NCBI GenBank assembly: GCA_913061415.1
Contig: CAJXUD010000013.1
Location: 1 to 64,000 of the forward strand
DNA from: an uncultured Oleispira sp.
GTDB lineage: Bacteria; Pseudomonadota; Gammaproteobacteria; Pseudomonadales; Oceanobacteraceae
Length of the DNA stretch: 64,000 nucleotides
Direction of reading: 5' to 3'
Shown here: in pieces, positions 8,239 to 16,493 of the stretch
How the letters are laid out: the number at the start of each line of letters is the position of its first letter
Numbering within the stretch: position 1 is the stretch's first letter
Program-made: the position numbers and the translations under genes
Notes under the pieces: generated by a model
What the model was told of the DNA's origin: nothing
Databases searched by the model: none
What the model saw: only the letters and a program-made list of their open reading frames with translations

Positions 8239-10076
8239 TAGCCTTGTGCTCCTAACAAATATTCCTGCATAACGGCTTTCGCAACAGGCCCTGCCGTGCG
8301 ACCAGCCGATTCTCCGTTTTCAACAATCACCGCAATAGCGATGGTTGGATTTTCGACCGGGGCAAACGCAACAAATAATGCATGATCTCGATTGCGCTCG
8401 GCCATGGTTTCAGAATCGTATTCTTCGTGCTGTGCAATACTCACAACTTGCGAGGTGCCTGTTTTGGCAGCCATGGTGAAGTTCAAGTTATGTCTCAAGG
8501 AACGCCCTGTGCCTTTATAGCTAGTAATAACGGCGTCCATGGCTTTAAACATTTTGTCCCAGTTTTTAGGATCCTTTAATATAATATTATCGAGGGCCTT
8601 AGAATCATCAACCGTGGAATCGCCCCCTAAGGTGTCCATTAAACGGGGGGTGTGCCATTCACCTTTTGCCGCTAGCACTGCCGTTGCGGTTGCTAGCTGC
8701 ATAGGCGTTGCCAACATAAAACCTTGGCCAATCCCTAAATTCAGCGTATCACCCGCATACCAAGAGCGGCGGCGTTTATCTTTTTTCCACTCGCGGTCCG
8801 GCAATAAACCCGACAATGCATTAGGCACGTCTAAGGTCATATTGCGGCCAAAGCCGAACTTGGCCAAAAACGGCGAGATTTCATCAACGGTGGTTTTAAA
8901 CGCGGCATCATAAAAGTAGGTATCGCACGACTCTACAATCGCATCATGTAGGTCTACATGGCCATGACCCGTTCGTTTCCAGTCACGATATAAGCGGTCA
9001 TCGTTTTCTAGCTTGTACCAACCATTGTCGGCAATTTTATCTTTCCAAGTAACCGCGCCCGCTTCTAAAAACGACAAACCCAAAAATGGCTTCAAGGTCG
9101 ACGCCGGTGGATATTGTCCGCGAATCGCGCGATTGAATAACGGTAGGTCGGGGTTTTTACGTAAGCCTGAATATTCTTTATGAGAAATCCCCGTCACAAA
9201 TGAGTTCGGGTTATAACTCGGATTACTGTACTGCGTTAAGATGCCTCCTGTCGCAACATCGATGGCAACAACCGCACCACGATAGCCTTCCATCGCCTTA
9301 GCAGCTGCTTTTTGCAAGCGTAAGTCCAAATGCAACACCAGATCTTTACCCGGCACAGGATCCACTTGCTCGATCACTTGCAAGATTCGCCCTCGGGCAT
9401 TGGTTTCTACTTTCTGATAACCGACCTGCCCGTGCAACGCCTCTTCGTAACGTTTTTCGATGCCTAATTTACCGATATGCTTAGTCGCACTGTATTGTTT
9501 TTTATCGAGTCGCTGCGTTTCTTTCTCGTTAATGCGGCCAACATACCCAAGGGCATGAACGGTCAATTCGCCTTCAGGATAGTGGCGTACGAGGCGTGCT
9601 TCCACATCGATGCCTGGCAAGTAAAAACGGTTCACCATCACTTGTGCAATTTCTTCTTCCGTTAGCTGATACTTAACAACGACGGCTTCATAAGGGCGGC
9701 GTCTGTATTTGAGACGTTTAAGGAATTGCTCTTCATCACGTTCACTGATTGAAATTAAACTTTTTAAATACGATAAGGTTGAATCAACATCGTTCACCCT
9801 CTCTTTTACAAGCGTCAGGCTGTAGCTAGGCACATTCTCAGCCAGCAGTACGCCATTGCGATCGTAGATTAAGCCTCGGTTGGGGGCGATAGGTCTAAGT
9901 TGAATTCGATTGTTTTCAGACAGGTCTTGATATTTTTGGTGTTCAACAATTTGTAAAAACGCGATACGGCTAGCTAATACGGAGAGTAAAATAAAGATAA
10001 AAATCGTGATGAAGATGGCGCGACTGCGGAACAGCCTTTGTTCTGCCTGTTTATTTCTGAACGAATTCCCCCGCAT
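8238..10076 (-). CDS. mrdA: Penicillin-binding protein 2 (elongasome transpeptidase)
   Basis: Class B PBP that cross-links peptidoglycan during lateral growth. One N-terminal transmembrane helix (about residues 20-42), dimerisation/pedestal domain, then the transpeptidase domain with S326-T-L-K329, SCD in VESCDTYFYD, and KTGTSQ near residue 540. 612 aa. It forms a coupled pair with rodA and starts 46 bp from the rlmH stop side of the cluster. Confidence 0.97.
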   Translation of the reverse strand: MRGNSFRNKQAEQRLFRSRAIFITIFIFILLSVLASRIAFLQIVEHQKYQDLSENNRIQLRPIAPNRGLIYDRNGVLLAENVPSYSLTLVKERVNDVDSTLSYLKSLISISERDEEQFLKRLKYRRRPYEAVVVKYQLTEEEIAQVMVNRFYLPGIDVEARLVRHYPEGELTVHALGYVGRINEKETQRLDKKQYSATKHIGKLGIEKRYEEALHGQVGYQKVETNARGRILQVIEQVDPVPGKDLVLHLDLRLQKAAAKAMEGYRGAVVAIDVATGGILTQYSNPSYNPNSFVTGISHKEYSGLRKNPDLPLFNRAIRGQYPPASTLKPFLGLSFLEAGAVTWKDKIADNGWYKLENDDRLYRDWKRTGHGHVDLHDAIVESCDTYFYDAAFKTTVDEISPFLAKFGFGRNMTLDVPNALSGLLPDREWKKDKRRRSWYAGDTLNLGIGQGFMLATPMQLATATAVLAAKGEWHTPRLMDTLGGDSTVDDSKALDNIILKDPKNWDKMFKAMDAVITSYKGTGRSLRHNLNFTMAAKTGTSQVVSIAQHEEYDSETMAERNRDHALFVAFAPVENPTIAIAVIVENGESAGRTAGPVAKAVMQEYLLGAQG

Positions 10077-10121
10077 TCCTACTTCTCGCTTTATTATTAT
10101 TAGCTACTAATTAGGTTGATC

Positions 10122-10589
10122 TTATTTATGGTACGGATGATTTTGCAGAATCGTCCAAGCACGATAAACCTGCTCTGCCATTACAATACGGACGAGGGGA
10201 TGTGGCAAGGTTAAATTTGATAGTGACCAGCGCTGATTAGCACGTGCCATAACGTCATCGCTCATGCCATCGGGACCACCAATCAATAAACAGATGTCTT
10301 TGCCATCCATTCGCCAATTGGCTAATTGCTCACTCAGTTGCTCGGTACTCCAGGGCTTGCCTTTAACATCGAGCGCCACCACCCATTCTTGAGGTTTGAT
10401 GGCTTTTAACAGCATTTCGCCTTCTTGCTGTTTAACCTTAGCCACAGAGGTACTTTTACCTCGGTGGCCGCTGGCGAGTTCCACCAGCTCTAAGCTGCAA
10501 TCAGAAGGTAGGCGCTTGGCATATTCTTTATAGCCTTGCTCTACCCAAGATGGCATCTTTTGGCCGACGGCTAATAATCGTAATTTCAT
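10122..10589 (-). CDS. rlmH: 23S rRNA pseudouridine-1915 N3-methyltransferase
   Basis: SPOUT methyltransferase acting on helix 69 of 23S rRNA in the assembled 70S ribosome. 155 aa, the exact family length. SAM-binding knot elements LLIGGPDG and [20 protein letters not shown] are present, with the terminal HPYHK. It follows rsfS, as in most gammaproteobacteria. Confidence 0.97.
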   Translation of the reverse strand: MKLRLLAVGQKMPSWVEQGYKEYAKRLPSDCSLELVELASGHRGKSTSVAKVKQQEGEMLLKAIKPQEWVVALDVKGKPWSTEQLSEQLANWRMDGKDICLLIGGPDGMSDDVMARANQRWSLSNLTLPHPLVRIVMAEQVYRAWTILQNHPYHK

Positions 10590-10615
10590 AGGTCTATTTT
10601 CTTATGAGTCTACGA

Positions 10616-10975
10616 TTATTCTACGTCTTGCGACTCTTTAGCTTGCTCTTCGCTAGGCTCGCCCCATAGGCGCTCTAGGTCATAAAAGTTGCGCGCTTGC
10701 TCAGTCATTACGTGAACAATCACATCACCTAAGTCTAATAACATCCAGTCAGATGAATCACGGCCTTCAGCCCCTAAAGGCTTAAGTCCATTCGCTTTGG
10801 CTTCAGTAGAAGCGTTATCACAAACGGCTTGGGCGTGCTTTTTTGACGTGCCAGTCGCTAGGATCATGTAATCAGTTACCGAAGTACGGCCTTGTACATC
10901 AATCACAGTGATGTCTTTAGCCTTCATGTCTTCTAGGGCATTGATAACTAATTGTTTAATTTCTTCAGGTTGCAT
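10616..10975 (-). CDS. rsfS: Ribosomal silencing factor RsfS
   Basis: Binds ribosomal protein uL14 on the 50S subunit and blocks joining with 30S when nutrients are scarce. Motifs TDYMILATGTS, DWMLLDLGDVIVHVM and FYDLERLWG identify it. I use ATG 10975 (119 aa); an in-frame TTG at 11002 inside the end of nadD would add nine acidic residues but has no ribosome binding site. The acidic C-terminal tail (EPSEEQAKESQDVE) is longer than in E. coli. Confidence 0.93.
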   Translation of the reverse strand: MQPEEIKQLVINALEDMKAKDITVIDVQGRTSVTDYMILATGTSKKHAQAVCDNASTEAKANGLKPLGAEGRDSSDWMLLDLGDVIVHVMTEQARNFYDLERLWGEPSEEQAKESQDVE

Positions 10976-10994
10976 TGAGTCTTCGCTTTCGCTT

Positions 10995-11651
10995 TCAGTC
11001 AAATTTATAAAGTTGGTATTCTGCTATGTACTTTAATACGGCATCTGGGGTTAATAATTGAGCCCCTTTGCCCTGCGCTAGCAAGCTACGCAAGTACGTT
11101 GCAGATACATCTAATAAGCGCCAGTTTAGGCGAATTAGCTTTCCGTTTGTGCATTCTAACAAATTATCCAGCTCTGTGGCGTGTTGTTTCAGCCATTGGC
11201 CTTGTAATGTAGTGTATGGGAACTGATTTTCGTGACCTCGGTTAATAATTACGAGGTTGGCTAGGCCCAAAAACTCATCAATTCGATGCCATTGATGAAT
11301 AGATTCCCATGCGTCATCACCAATTACCCAGCTTAGAGCTGTGTTTTTGGGTAATTGTTTTTTTAATTCTTCTAACGTCGCGACACTGTAACTCGGCTGA
11401 TCGCGTTTTAGTTCGATATCATCAGCAATGATACCGCTTACCCCTTGCTGCGCAAGACTTTCACAGGCCAACTGCACCATCGCTAAACGTTGCTGAGCGC
11501 TGGCTTTAGGTTGTTCGCGGTGTGGTGGGACGTTGTTGGGGATTAGACGAACCTCATCAAACCCAGCAAGACGCAATTCTACCGCCATTCGTAAATGGCC
11601 GATATGAATGGGGTCAAAGGTGCCGCCTAATATCGCAATGTGTTTGGTCAT
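10995..11651 (-). CDS. nadD: Nicotinate-nucleotide adenylyltransferase
   Basis: Forms deamido-NAD from nicotinate mononucleotide and ATP. The nucleotidyltransferase signature GGTFDPIHIGHL (TxxH) is near the N-terminus, with the C-terminal motif DVSATYLRSLL corresponding to the ISSTxIR block. 218 aa. It lies about 20 bp from rsfS, the usual nadD-rsfS-rlmH order. Confidence 0.96.
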   Translation of the reverse strand: MTKHIAILGGTFDPIHIGHLRMAVELRLAGFDEVRLIPNNVPPHREQPKASAQQRLAMVQLACESLAQQGVSGIIADDIELKRDQPSYSVATLEELKKQLPKNTALSWVIGDDAWESIHQWHRIDEFLGLANLVIINRGHENQFPYTTLQGQWLKQHATELDNLLECTNGKLIRLNWRLLDVSATYLRSLLAQGKGAQLLTPDAVLKYIAEYQLYKFD

Positions 11652-11738
11652 AGTCTATTTAGTAGCGAAGTTAATACATTTAAGAGTTATAAGTTGGAGT
11701 TAGATTCATTATTCGGTGTTTGTGTAGCAAATATGCGA

Positions 11739-11832
11739 GGCATGGATGCCGAACCTAAGGCTACAGGGACTAAACTGCAGGAGCAAGATTTGCACAGCTT
11801 GCTGCCCGCAGGGTGAGATACATGGATGTATC
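11739..11832. repeat. Intergenic CATGGATG palindromes
   Basis: The 243-257 bp gap between proA and nadD holds two short palindromes that share the core CATGGATG: GGCATGGATGCC (11739-11750) and GATACATGGATGTATC (11817-11832), separated by about 66 bp. No credible ORF covers them. They resemble dispersed intergenic palindromic elements, but a second locus would be needed to call them a repeat family; none occurs elsewhere in this window as far as I can see. Confidence 0.45.
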
Positions 11833-11908
11833 GAGTAAGTATTCACGCCGTTTTGCGGAATAAATACCTAATCATGAATCGATTTATAAACCCAAAATGT
11901 CGAATTCT

Positions 11909-13165
11909 CTACTTACGGATTTCACCATCACCCAATACCACATACTTTTGCGATGTTAAGCCATCAAGGCCAACTGGGCCGCGGGCATGAATTTTATCGG
12001 TAGAAATACCAATTTCAGCGCCTAAGCCATATTCGAAGCCATCCGCAAAGCGCGTCGACGCATTAATCATCACCGAGCTTGAATCCACTTCAACTAAGAA
12101 GCGACGCGATTTAGTGTAATTCTCACTCACAATCGTATCAGTATGGTGCGAACCGTGAGTATTAATATGGTCAATGGCTTCATCCAAATCTGCAACGATC
12201 TTAATCGATAAGATCGGTGCTAAATATTCCGTATCCCAATCTTCTTCGGTCGCCGCTACTGCTGTGGATAAAAGCGCCATGGTTTTTTCACAGCCACGTA
12301 ACTCAACGCCAATCGCGATATAAGCCGATGCTAAGTCTGGTAAAATTCTTTCAGCAATATTCTCATGGACCAATAAGGTTTCCATGGTATTACAGGTGCC
12401 ATAGCGATGAGTTTTGGAGTTGATTGCGATGTTAGTTGCTTTCGCTAGGTCGGCTTCTTCATCGATGTAAACGTGGCAAATACCATCAAGGTGTTTGATC
12501 ACCGTCACTTTTGCATCACGGCTAACGCGCTCAATTAATCCTTTGCCGCCACGAGGAACGATAACGTCTACGTATTCTGGCATGGTGATTAACTCACCCA
12601 CCGCTGCACGGTCAGTCGTTTCTACAACCTGAACCGCTTGCGCGGGTAAACCTGCATCTTCCAAGCCTTTAGCAATGCACAAAGCCAACGCTTGGTTCGA
12701 TTCAATCGCTTCTGAACCGCCACGTAAAATCGTTGCGTTGCCCGATTTTAAGCACAAGCTTGCCGCTTCGATCGTCACGTTTGGACGCGATTCATAAATA
12801 ATACCGATAACGCCTAACGGCACACGCATCTTACCAACCTGAATACCGCTTGGACGATAATTCAAATCGGTAATGCCCCCCACAGGATCGGCTAAACCAG
12901 CAACCTGCTTTAAGCCTTCTAACATGGTATCGATGCGACCATCGGTTAATTCTAGGCGGTCTAATAATGCGGCATCTAAACCATTTTCTTCACCGCGTGC
13001 CATATCTTTTGCATTGGCGACTTTTAGTGCTTCGCGGCTCGCTTCAATCTGCTGTGCAATATTCAATAATGCTTGGTTTTTAACCCCTGTTGTCGCACGA
13101 GCCATCGCTCGAGACGCTTTACGCGCTTGCTGACCTAGGGTTTGCATATATTGTTGAATTTCCAT
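11909..13165 (-). CDS. proA: Gamma-glutamyl phosphate reductase
   Basis: Second step of proline synthesis: NADPH reduction of glutamyl-5-phosphate to the semialdehyde. Aldehyde-dehydrogenase fold; the catalytic Cys lies in [13 protein letters not shown], with [22 protein letters not shown] and [16 protein letters not shown] as family blocks. About 418 aa. Two adjacent ATGs (13168 and 13165); GAGA upstream is better spaced for 13165. It heads the minus-strand cluster and is divergent from the GGDEF pair. Confidence 0.97.
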   Translation of the reverse strand: MEIQQYMQTLGQQARKASRAMARATTGVKNQALLNIAQQIEASREALKVANAKDMARGEENGLDAALLDRLELTDGRIDTMLEGLKQVAGLADPVGGITDLNYRPSGIQVGKMRVPLGVIGIIYESRPNVTIEAASLCLKSGNATILRGGSEAIESNQALALCIAKGLEDAGLPAQAVQVVETTDRAAVGELITMPEYVDVIVPRGGKGLIERVSRDAKVTVIKHLDGICHVYIDEEADLAKATNIAINSKTHRYGTCNTMETLLVHENIAERILPDLASAYIAIGVELRGCEKTMALLSTAVAATEEDWDTEYLAPILSIKIVADLDEAIDHINTHGSHHTDTIVSENYTKSRRFLVEVDSSSVMINASTRFADGFEYGLGAEIGISTDKIHARGPVGLDGLTSQKYVVLGDGEIRK

Positions 13166-13319
13166 CATCGTTCTCTTTATATGTGGACGGCTTTTAATAA
13201 TCTCTAGATGGCCTCAGTATACAGTGAAGAAAAGCTTTGTTCATCCACTCTTATTTGCAACTATCCTTTGATTGCCACTACACTTATAGCAATTGAACTC
13301 TACAGTTGTCTCATCGTTT

Positions 13320-14255
13320 ATGGAAAAGCCTGCCCTTCAGCAAGTTATCATTCTTCAAGTCAAAGTTGTTTATTGCTTATTGGCTGCTTTCGCTCTCAGT
13401 ATTATTGCGCTGTTAGATTACCTAAAACAGGAGAAAATATTTGCCATTGTCGCCGCAACGTTTAGTGCGTTGCTGATTGTGTATGCCAGCTACCTTCTAC
13501 TAAGAAGAAAAAAACGCACCGCACCTTATGTAGAGTGGACGCTCACATTGTTATTAGGCTGCTTCACGATTTTTGGCATGCAGCAAGAAAGCTACGTGGC
13601 TCAATGGGTCTATTTTTTCCCCATTTATGTCTTTTTCCTCTTTCCCTTCAACATTGCTAACTACATCACTCTCACATACAGCGCGGTGATTTTTTTGGTC
13701 GTATTGAATAACTTTGATAGTTACATTCGCCTGCAGCTACTGTTCACCTATACCGCCTGCTACTCATTCTCGCTGGTTTACGCACTGGTCAATGAACGCA
13801 GTAATATGATGCTATCCAACCTCATTAATACCGACCCCTTAACCCAGGTGTATAACGAGCATCAGTTTCATCACAACATGAGCAAAGAAATTACCCGAGC
13901 CGACCGTCAGCGCACAGGGCTTGCCCTAATCGCCATTCGTCTGCCCGCGACCTGGCAGCAGTTAAAGCCTGAAGAATATGAAAATAGAATTGCCAACGCA
14001 GGGTACCGATTACAATCGAGCATTCGAGAGTTTGATACCTGCTACCGTTTAAACAACGATGATTTTGTGGTGATGCTGCCTAATAGTAACCGTGAAGACG
14101 GTGAAGCTTTATGCAAAAACCTACTGGCCGATATTAGTCGGTCGCGACATGCGCACCAAAATGTATTTTTAATCAAGCTGGCCACCTATAGACCAGAGGA
14201 TGATAGCTACAGTTTATTAAAACGCGCGGCGTCTCAATTTGAGGAGACGAAATAA
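13320..14255 (+). CDS. Membrane protein with catalytically degenerate GGDEF domain (I-site intact)
   Basis: 311 aa. About five to six transmembrane segments in residues 10-165, then a GGDEF-like domain (NTDPLTQVYNEHQF corresponds to the DxLTGLxNRRxF start). The active-site motif reads NNDDF (residues 245-249) instead of GG(D/E)EF, so diguanylate cyclase activity is not expected. The upstream inhibitory-site motif R236-E-F-D239 is intact and in exact canonical register (RxxDxxxRx then the motif). It may thus bind cyclic di-GMP as a receptor; that is inference. ATG 13320 is preferred over a TTG at 13293. The stop overlaps the next start (TAATG). Confidence 0.85.
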   Translation: MEKPALQQVIILQVKVVYCLLAAFALSIIALLDYLKQEKIFAIVAATFSALLIVYASYLLLRRKKRTAPYVEWTLTLLLGCFTIFGMQQESYVAQWVYFFPIYVFFLFPFNIANYITLTYSAVIFLVVLNNFDSYIRLQLLFTYTACYSFSLVYALVNERSNMMLSNLINTDPLTQVYNEHQFHHNMSKEITRADRQRTGLALIAIRLPATWQQLKPEEYENRIANAGYRLQSSIREFDTCYRLNNDDFVVMLPNSNREDGEALCKNLLADISRSRHAHQNVFLIKLATYRPEDDSYSLLKRAASQFEETK

Positions 14256-15232
14256 TGGAACAGCAACAACTCACCCTTCGCATTCAGATTATTTTATATA
14301 CCTTAGCCGCCTTTGCTATTTGTATTCTCATGATCGACCAATACCGTCAAGGGCTGTATTCGTTGGTACTCTCAAACGCCATTGGTGTTCCTGCTTTTTT
14401 ATTCAGTGCGATTTATCTGTATATTAACCGCGACCATAGCCCATCGTTATGGGTGCACCACCTGTTAATCATATTGCTGGCCTCACTAGCCTTGTATCAG
14501 CTGCCTGAATACTCCGAGCTGATGATGCACTTTTTATATGCTTTACCCTTGCTTAGCTTCTTTTGCTTACCCATCATCAACGCGACCCTCATTAACATTA
14601 TTGCTGCAACAATCTCTGCCTTGATGCTTTGGAATGAACTGGGTTGGCAAGATGGATTACGTTGGGCTACAAACTATTGTTTATTTCTGGGCTCTGCTTG
14701 GTGCTACGCTTACTTAACACAAATCAAACAAGAATCACTGCGCCGCTTAGCACTAACGGATCAAGTCAGTGGTGCCTACAACAAACGCCACTTTTACCAT
14801 ACCTTGGACCGTGAAATTAGCCGCAGCCAAAACTCTAATGACCCTATTAGCCTAATCGCATTGACCATTGATGATTATCATCAAATGATGGATATTCACG
14901 GACGCCGCTCTATTAATGGGTTTCTTGCGACCTTTACCGAACGAGCACGCAATATTATTCGAGCAGGCGATGAAGTGTTTCGTTTAGAAGAAGACTTATT
15001 TATTTTGCTACTACCCCACTGCCCTAATGACGGTGCGATTGTTTTAATGGAGCGTATAAAGCGTAACTTGCAACAGCAACCTTGGGATCCAATCCCTGAG
15101 CTTAACTTATCCACCAGCGCGGCGACGGGTGCTTCGGGTGAAACATCTGACGAATTAAAGAAACGTTTGTTGCAAAGCTTAACCAAGCAACAACGAACAA
15201 CGTTGCAGATAGGGGCATTTTCGGAGCAGTAA
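14255..15232 (+). CDS. Second membrane protein with degenerate GGDEF domain (I-site intact)
   Basis: 325 aa with the same plan as its neighbour: five to six membrane segments (to about residue 155) and a GGDEF-type domain beginning LTDQVSGAYNKRHF. The catalytic motif is EEDLF (245-249) rather than GGDEF, while the inhibitory site R236-A-G-D239 is kept. The motif positions are identical in both proteins, suggesting a tandem duplication followed by divergence. Translation is coupled to the upstream gene through a one-base overlap. Likely a cyclic di-GMP receptor or a partner subunit rather than an enzyme. Confidence 0.85.
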   Translation: MEQQQLTLRIQIILYTLAAFAICILMIDQYRQGLYSLVLSNAIGVPAFLFSAIYLYINRDHSPSLWVHHLLIILLASLALYQLPEYSELMMHFLYALPLLSFFCLPIINATLINIIAATISALMLWNELGWQDGLRWATNYCLFLGSAWCYAYLTQIKQESLRRLALTDQVSGAYNKRHFYHTLDREISRSQNSNDPISLIALTIDDYHQMMDIHGRRSINGFLATFTERARNIIRAGDEVFRLEEDLFILLLPHCPNDGAIVLMERIKRNLQQQPWDPIPELNLSTSAATGASGETSDELKKRLLQSLTKQQRTTLQIGAFSEQ

Positions 15233-15240
15233 TCAATTAT

Positions 15241-15338
15241 GCTCGGCACTGTCTGTTAGTACTGACTGTTCGTACTGTTCGTACTGTTCGTACTGTTCGT
15301 ACTGTTCGTACTGTTCGTACTATTATTAGTACCGAGCC
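15241..15338. repeat. Six-copy 9-bp tandem repeat inside an inverted repeat
   Basis: Six perfect head-to-tail copies of ACTGTTCGT occupy 15265-15318. They are framed by GCTCGGCACT (15241-15250) and its near-complement AGTACCGAGC (15329-15338; one mismatch), so the array would sit in the loop of a hairpin. It starts 9 bp after the stop of the second GGDEF gene, in the convergent gap before the methyltransferase gene. The T-rich tail expected of a terminator is absent. Confidence 0.8.
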
Positions 15339-15361
15339 TGATTTTAATCTGTGACTAAACC

Positions 15362-16222
15362 TTAAACATCAGCAGCGACTAAGCGTACTAAGCTTTGTCG
15401 TGAACTGGTTGGCATATCGAGCTTATCGTAATAATCCTCAGGTGCCGTTACTGCGACTTGTGCAAAGCCATCTTCTATAAAGCCCTGCTGCATCGCCTTA
15501 TTAGAATCGTAATGCAGTGGGTATTCCCCTTGGGTGAAAAAACCAACCACTTTCTGTGCGACTTTGACGTACTTATAAGATGGATGCTGTTCAAGCTTCG
15601 GATAAACTTCGGTCACATAGCGTGCCTGTGGAAATTGCTTCAACGCGACAGCCATTCTTGCCCACACTTTACGAATGGTTGGCAGGTCAAAATAATTCAC
15701 TAAGCCTTCGGTGATAATTAATGTCTTCTTCGTTTTATCGAGGCTTCCTAGCAACGCTTCAATGGAATGCGTTCCTGATTCATCTAAGATATTACAAGGC
15801 TGAGTCATATGCCCTTCTGCACGACCTAGCTGATCCAGTAATTCTGCTTTACGAGCCGACATTCCTGGCAAGTCACCCTCAACATAATGAATACTAGGAT
15901 GTGCTTTTTTAATGAGGTAGCCACGAGATGATAAACCAGCCGCCAGCTCGACAATTTGTTCAAAGCCTTCTTCAATGGCTTGCTCTACCAAATGGTCTAA
16001 TACAAAGTGACGCTGCAATAAAAAGGTGTCGATGCTCGCGCCCACCATTTTTTGCATAAAGATATTCATAGGCTTTAATGCCCAATAAGCCGCGCGCCCC
16101 ATTGGCGTTACAAACTGTTTATGAGATAAACCGTTTTTATACCAAATGTAACCTGTGTAATGAGCACTAATACTAATGCGTGACGTATCGGTAGCGGTAT
16201 CGATATCGTTAATTTGTTCCAT
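15362..16222 (-). CDS. Class I SAM-dependent methyltransferase, leucine carboxyl methyltransferase-like
   Basis: 286 aa. The motif VELAAGLSSRGY is the glycine-rich SAM loop as seen in the leucine carboxyl methyltransferase/YcgX-type family (compare the 'GxGLDtR' element), followed by the acidic VEGDLPGM and TLIITEGLVNYF. The family includes O-methyltransferases of small molecules and of protein C-termini; the substrate here cannot be told. It has its own 5' region and is transcribed toward the 9-bp repeat array. Confidence 0.7.
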   Translation of the reverse strand: MEQINDIDTATDTSRISISAHYTGYIWYKNGLSHKQFVTPMGRAAYWALKPMNIFMQKMVGASIDTFLLQRHFVLDHLVEQAIEEGFEQIVELAAGLSSRGYLIKKAHPSIHYVEGDLPGMSARKAELLDQLGRAEGHMTQPCNILDESGTHSIEALLGSLDKTKKTLIITEGLVNYFDLPTIRKVWARMAVALKQFPQARYVTEVYPKLEQHPSYKYVKVAQKVVGFFTQGEYPLHYDSNKAMQQGFIEDGFAQVAVTAPEDYYDKLDMPTSSRQSLVRLVAADV

Positions 16223-16323
16223 TCTCTAACCTGTTTCCCTATGAGCCGATAATTTCGCTCAGGTAAGTATTTCTTATTATTATTTATACAATCGTGGCCG
16301 AGTATAGCCTTGTTATGGCCAAT

Positions 16324-16352
16324 AAAAAAGCGCGTCACCTTTCGATGCGCGC
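16324..16352 (-). terminator. Rho-independent terminator downstream of the calcium-binding repeat gene
   Basis: Minus-strand hairpin with a GCGCG/CGCGC stem base, further pairs, and a GAAA tetraloop, followed by TTTTTT. It lies 142 bp beyond the stop codon of the gene ending at 16494 and before the methyltransferase start at 16222. The 270 bp gap otherwise holds only a direct repeat of AACTCATCAGC (about 16445-16468). Confidence 0.75.
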
Positions 16353-16493
16353 CCACTAGGGTAGCCGTGTTTTGCTGAGTATTTAAAATAAACAGAACAA
16401 CTGCTATATCAAATACTCATATTGATTGGCTTGTTTAGCTTATTAACTCATCAGCTAACTCATCAGCCATCCATTTTTTGCCTAAGCAAGAAT

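Noticed and set aside
10976-11002. TTG start giving RsfS nine more residues
   Set aside because: It overlaps the end of nadD and has no ribosome binding site. The extra residues are acidic and not part of the family core.
13320-15232. Active diguanylate cyclases
   Set aside because: Both signature motifs lack the required glycines and acidic pattern, so catalysis is not supported even though the fold is present.
15265-15318. CRISPR array
   Set aside because: The 9-bp units are contiguous without spacers and no cas gene is present, so it is a simple tandem repeat.
16437-16470. Direct repeat of AACTCATCAGC near the end of the repeat-protein gene
   Set aside because: Only two short copies in an AT-rich gap; insufficient to call an attachment site or element end.
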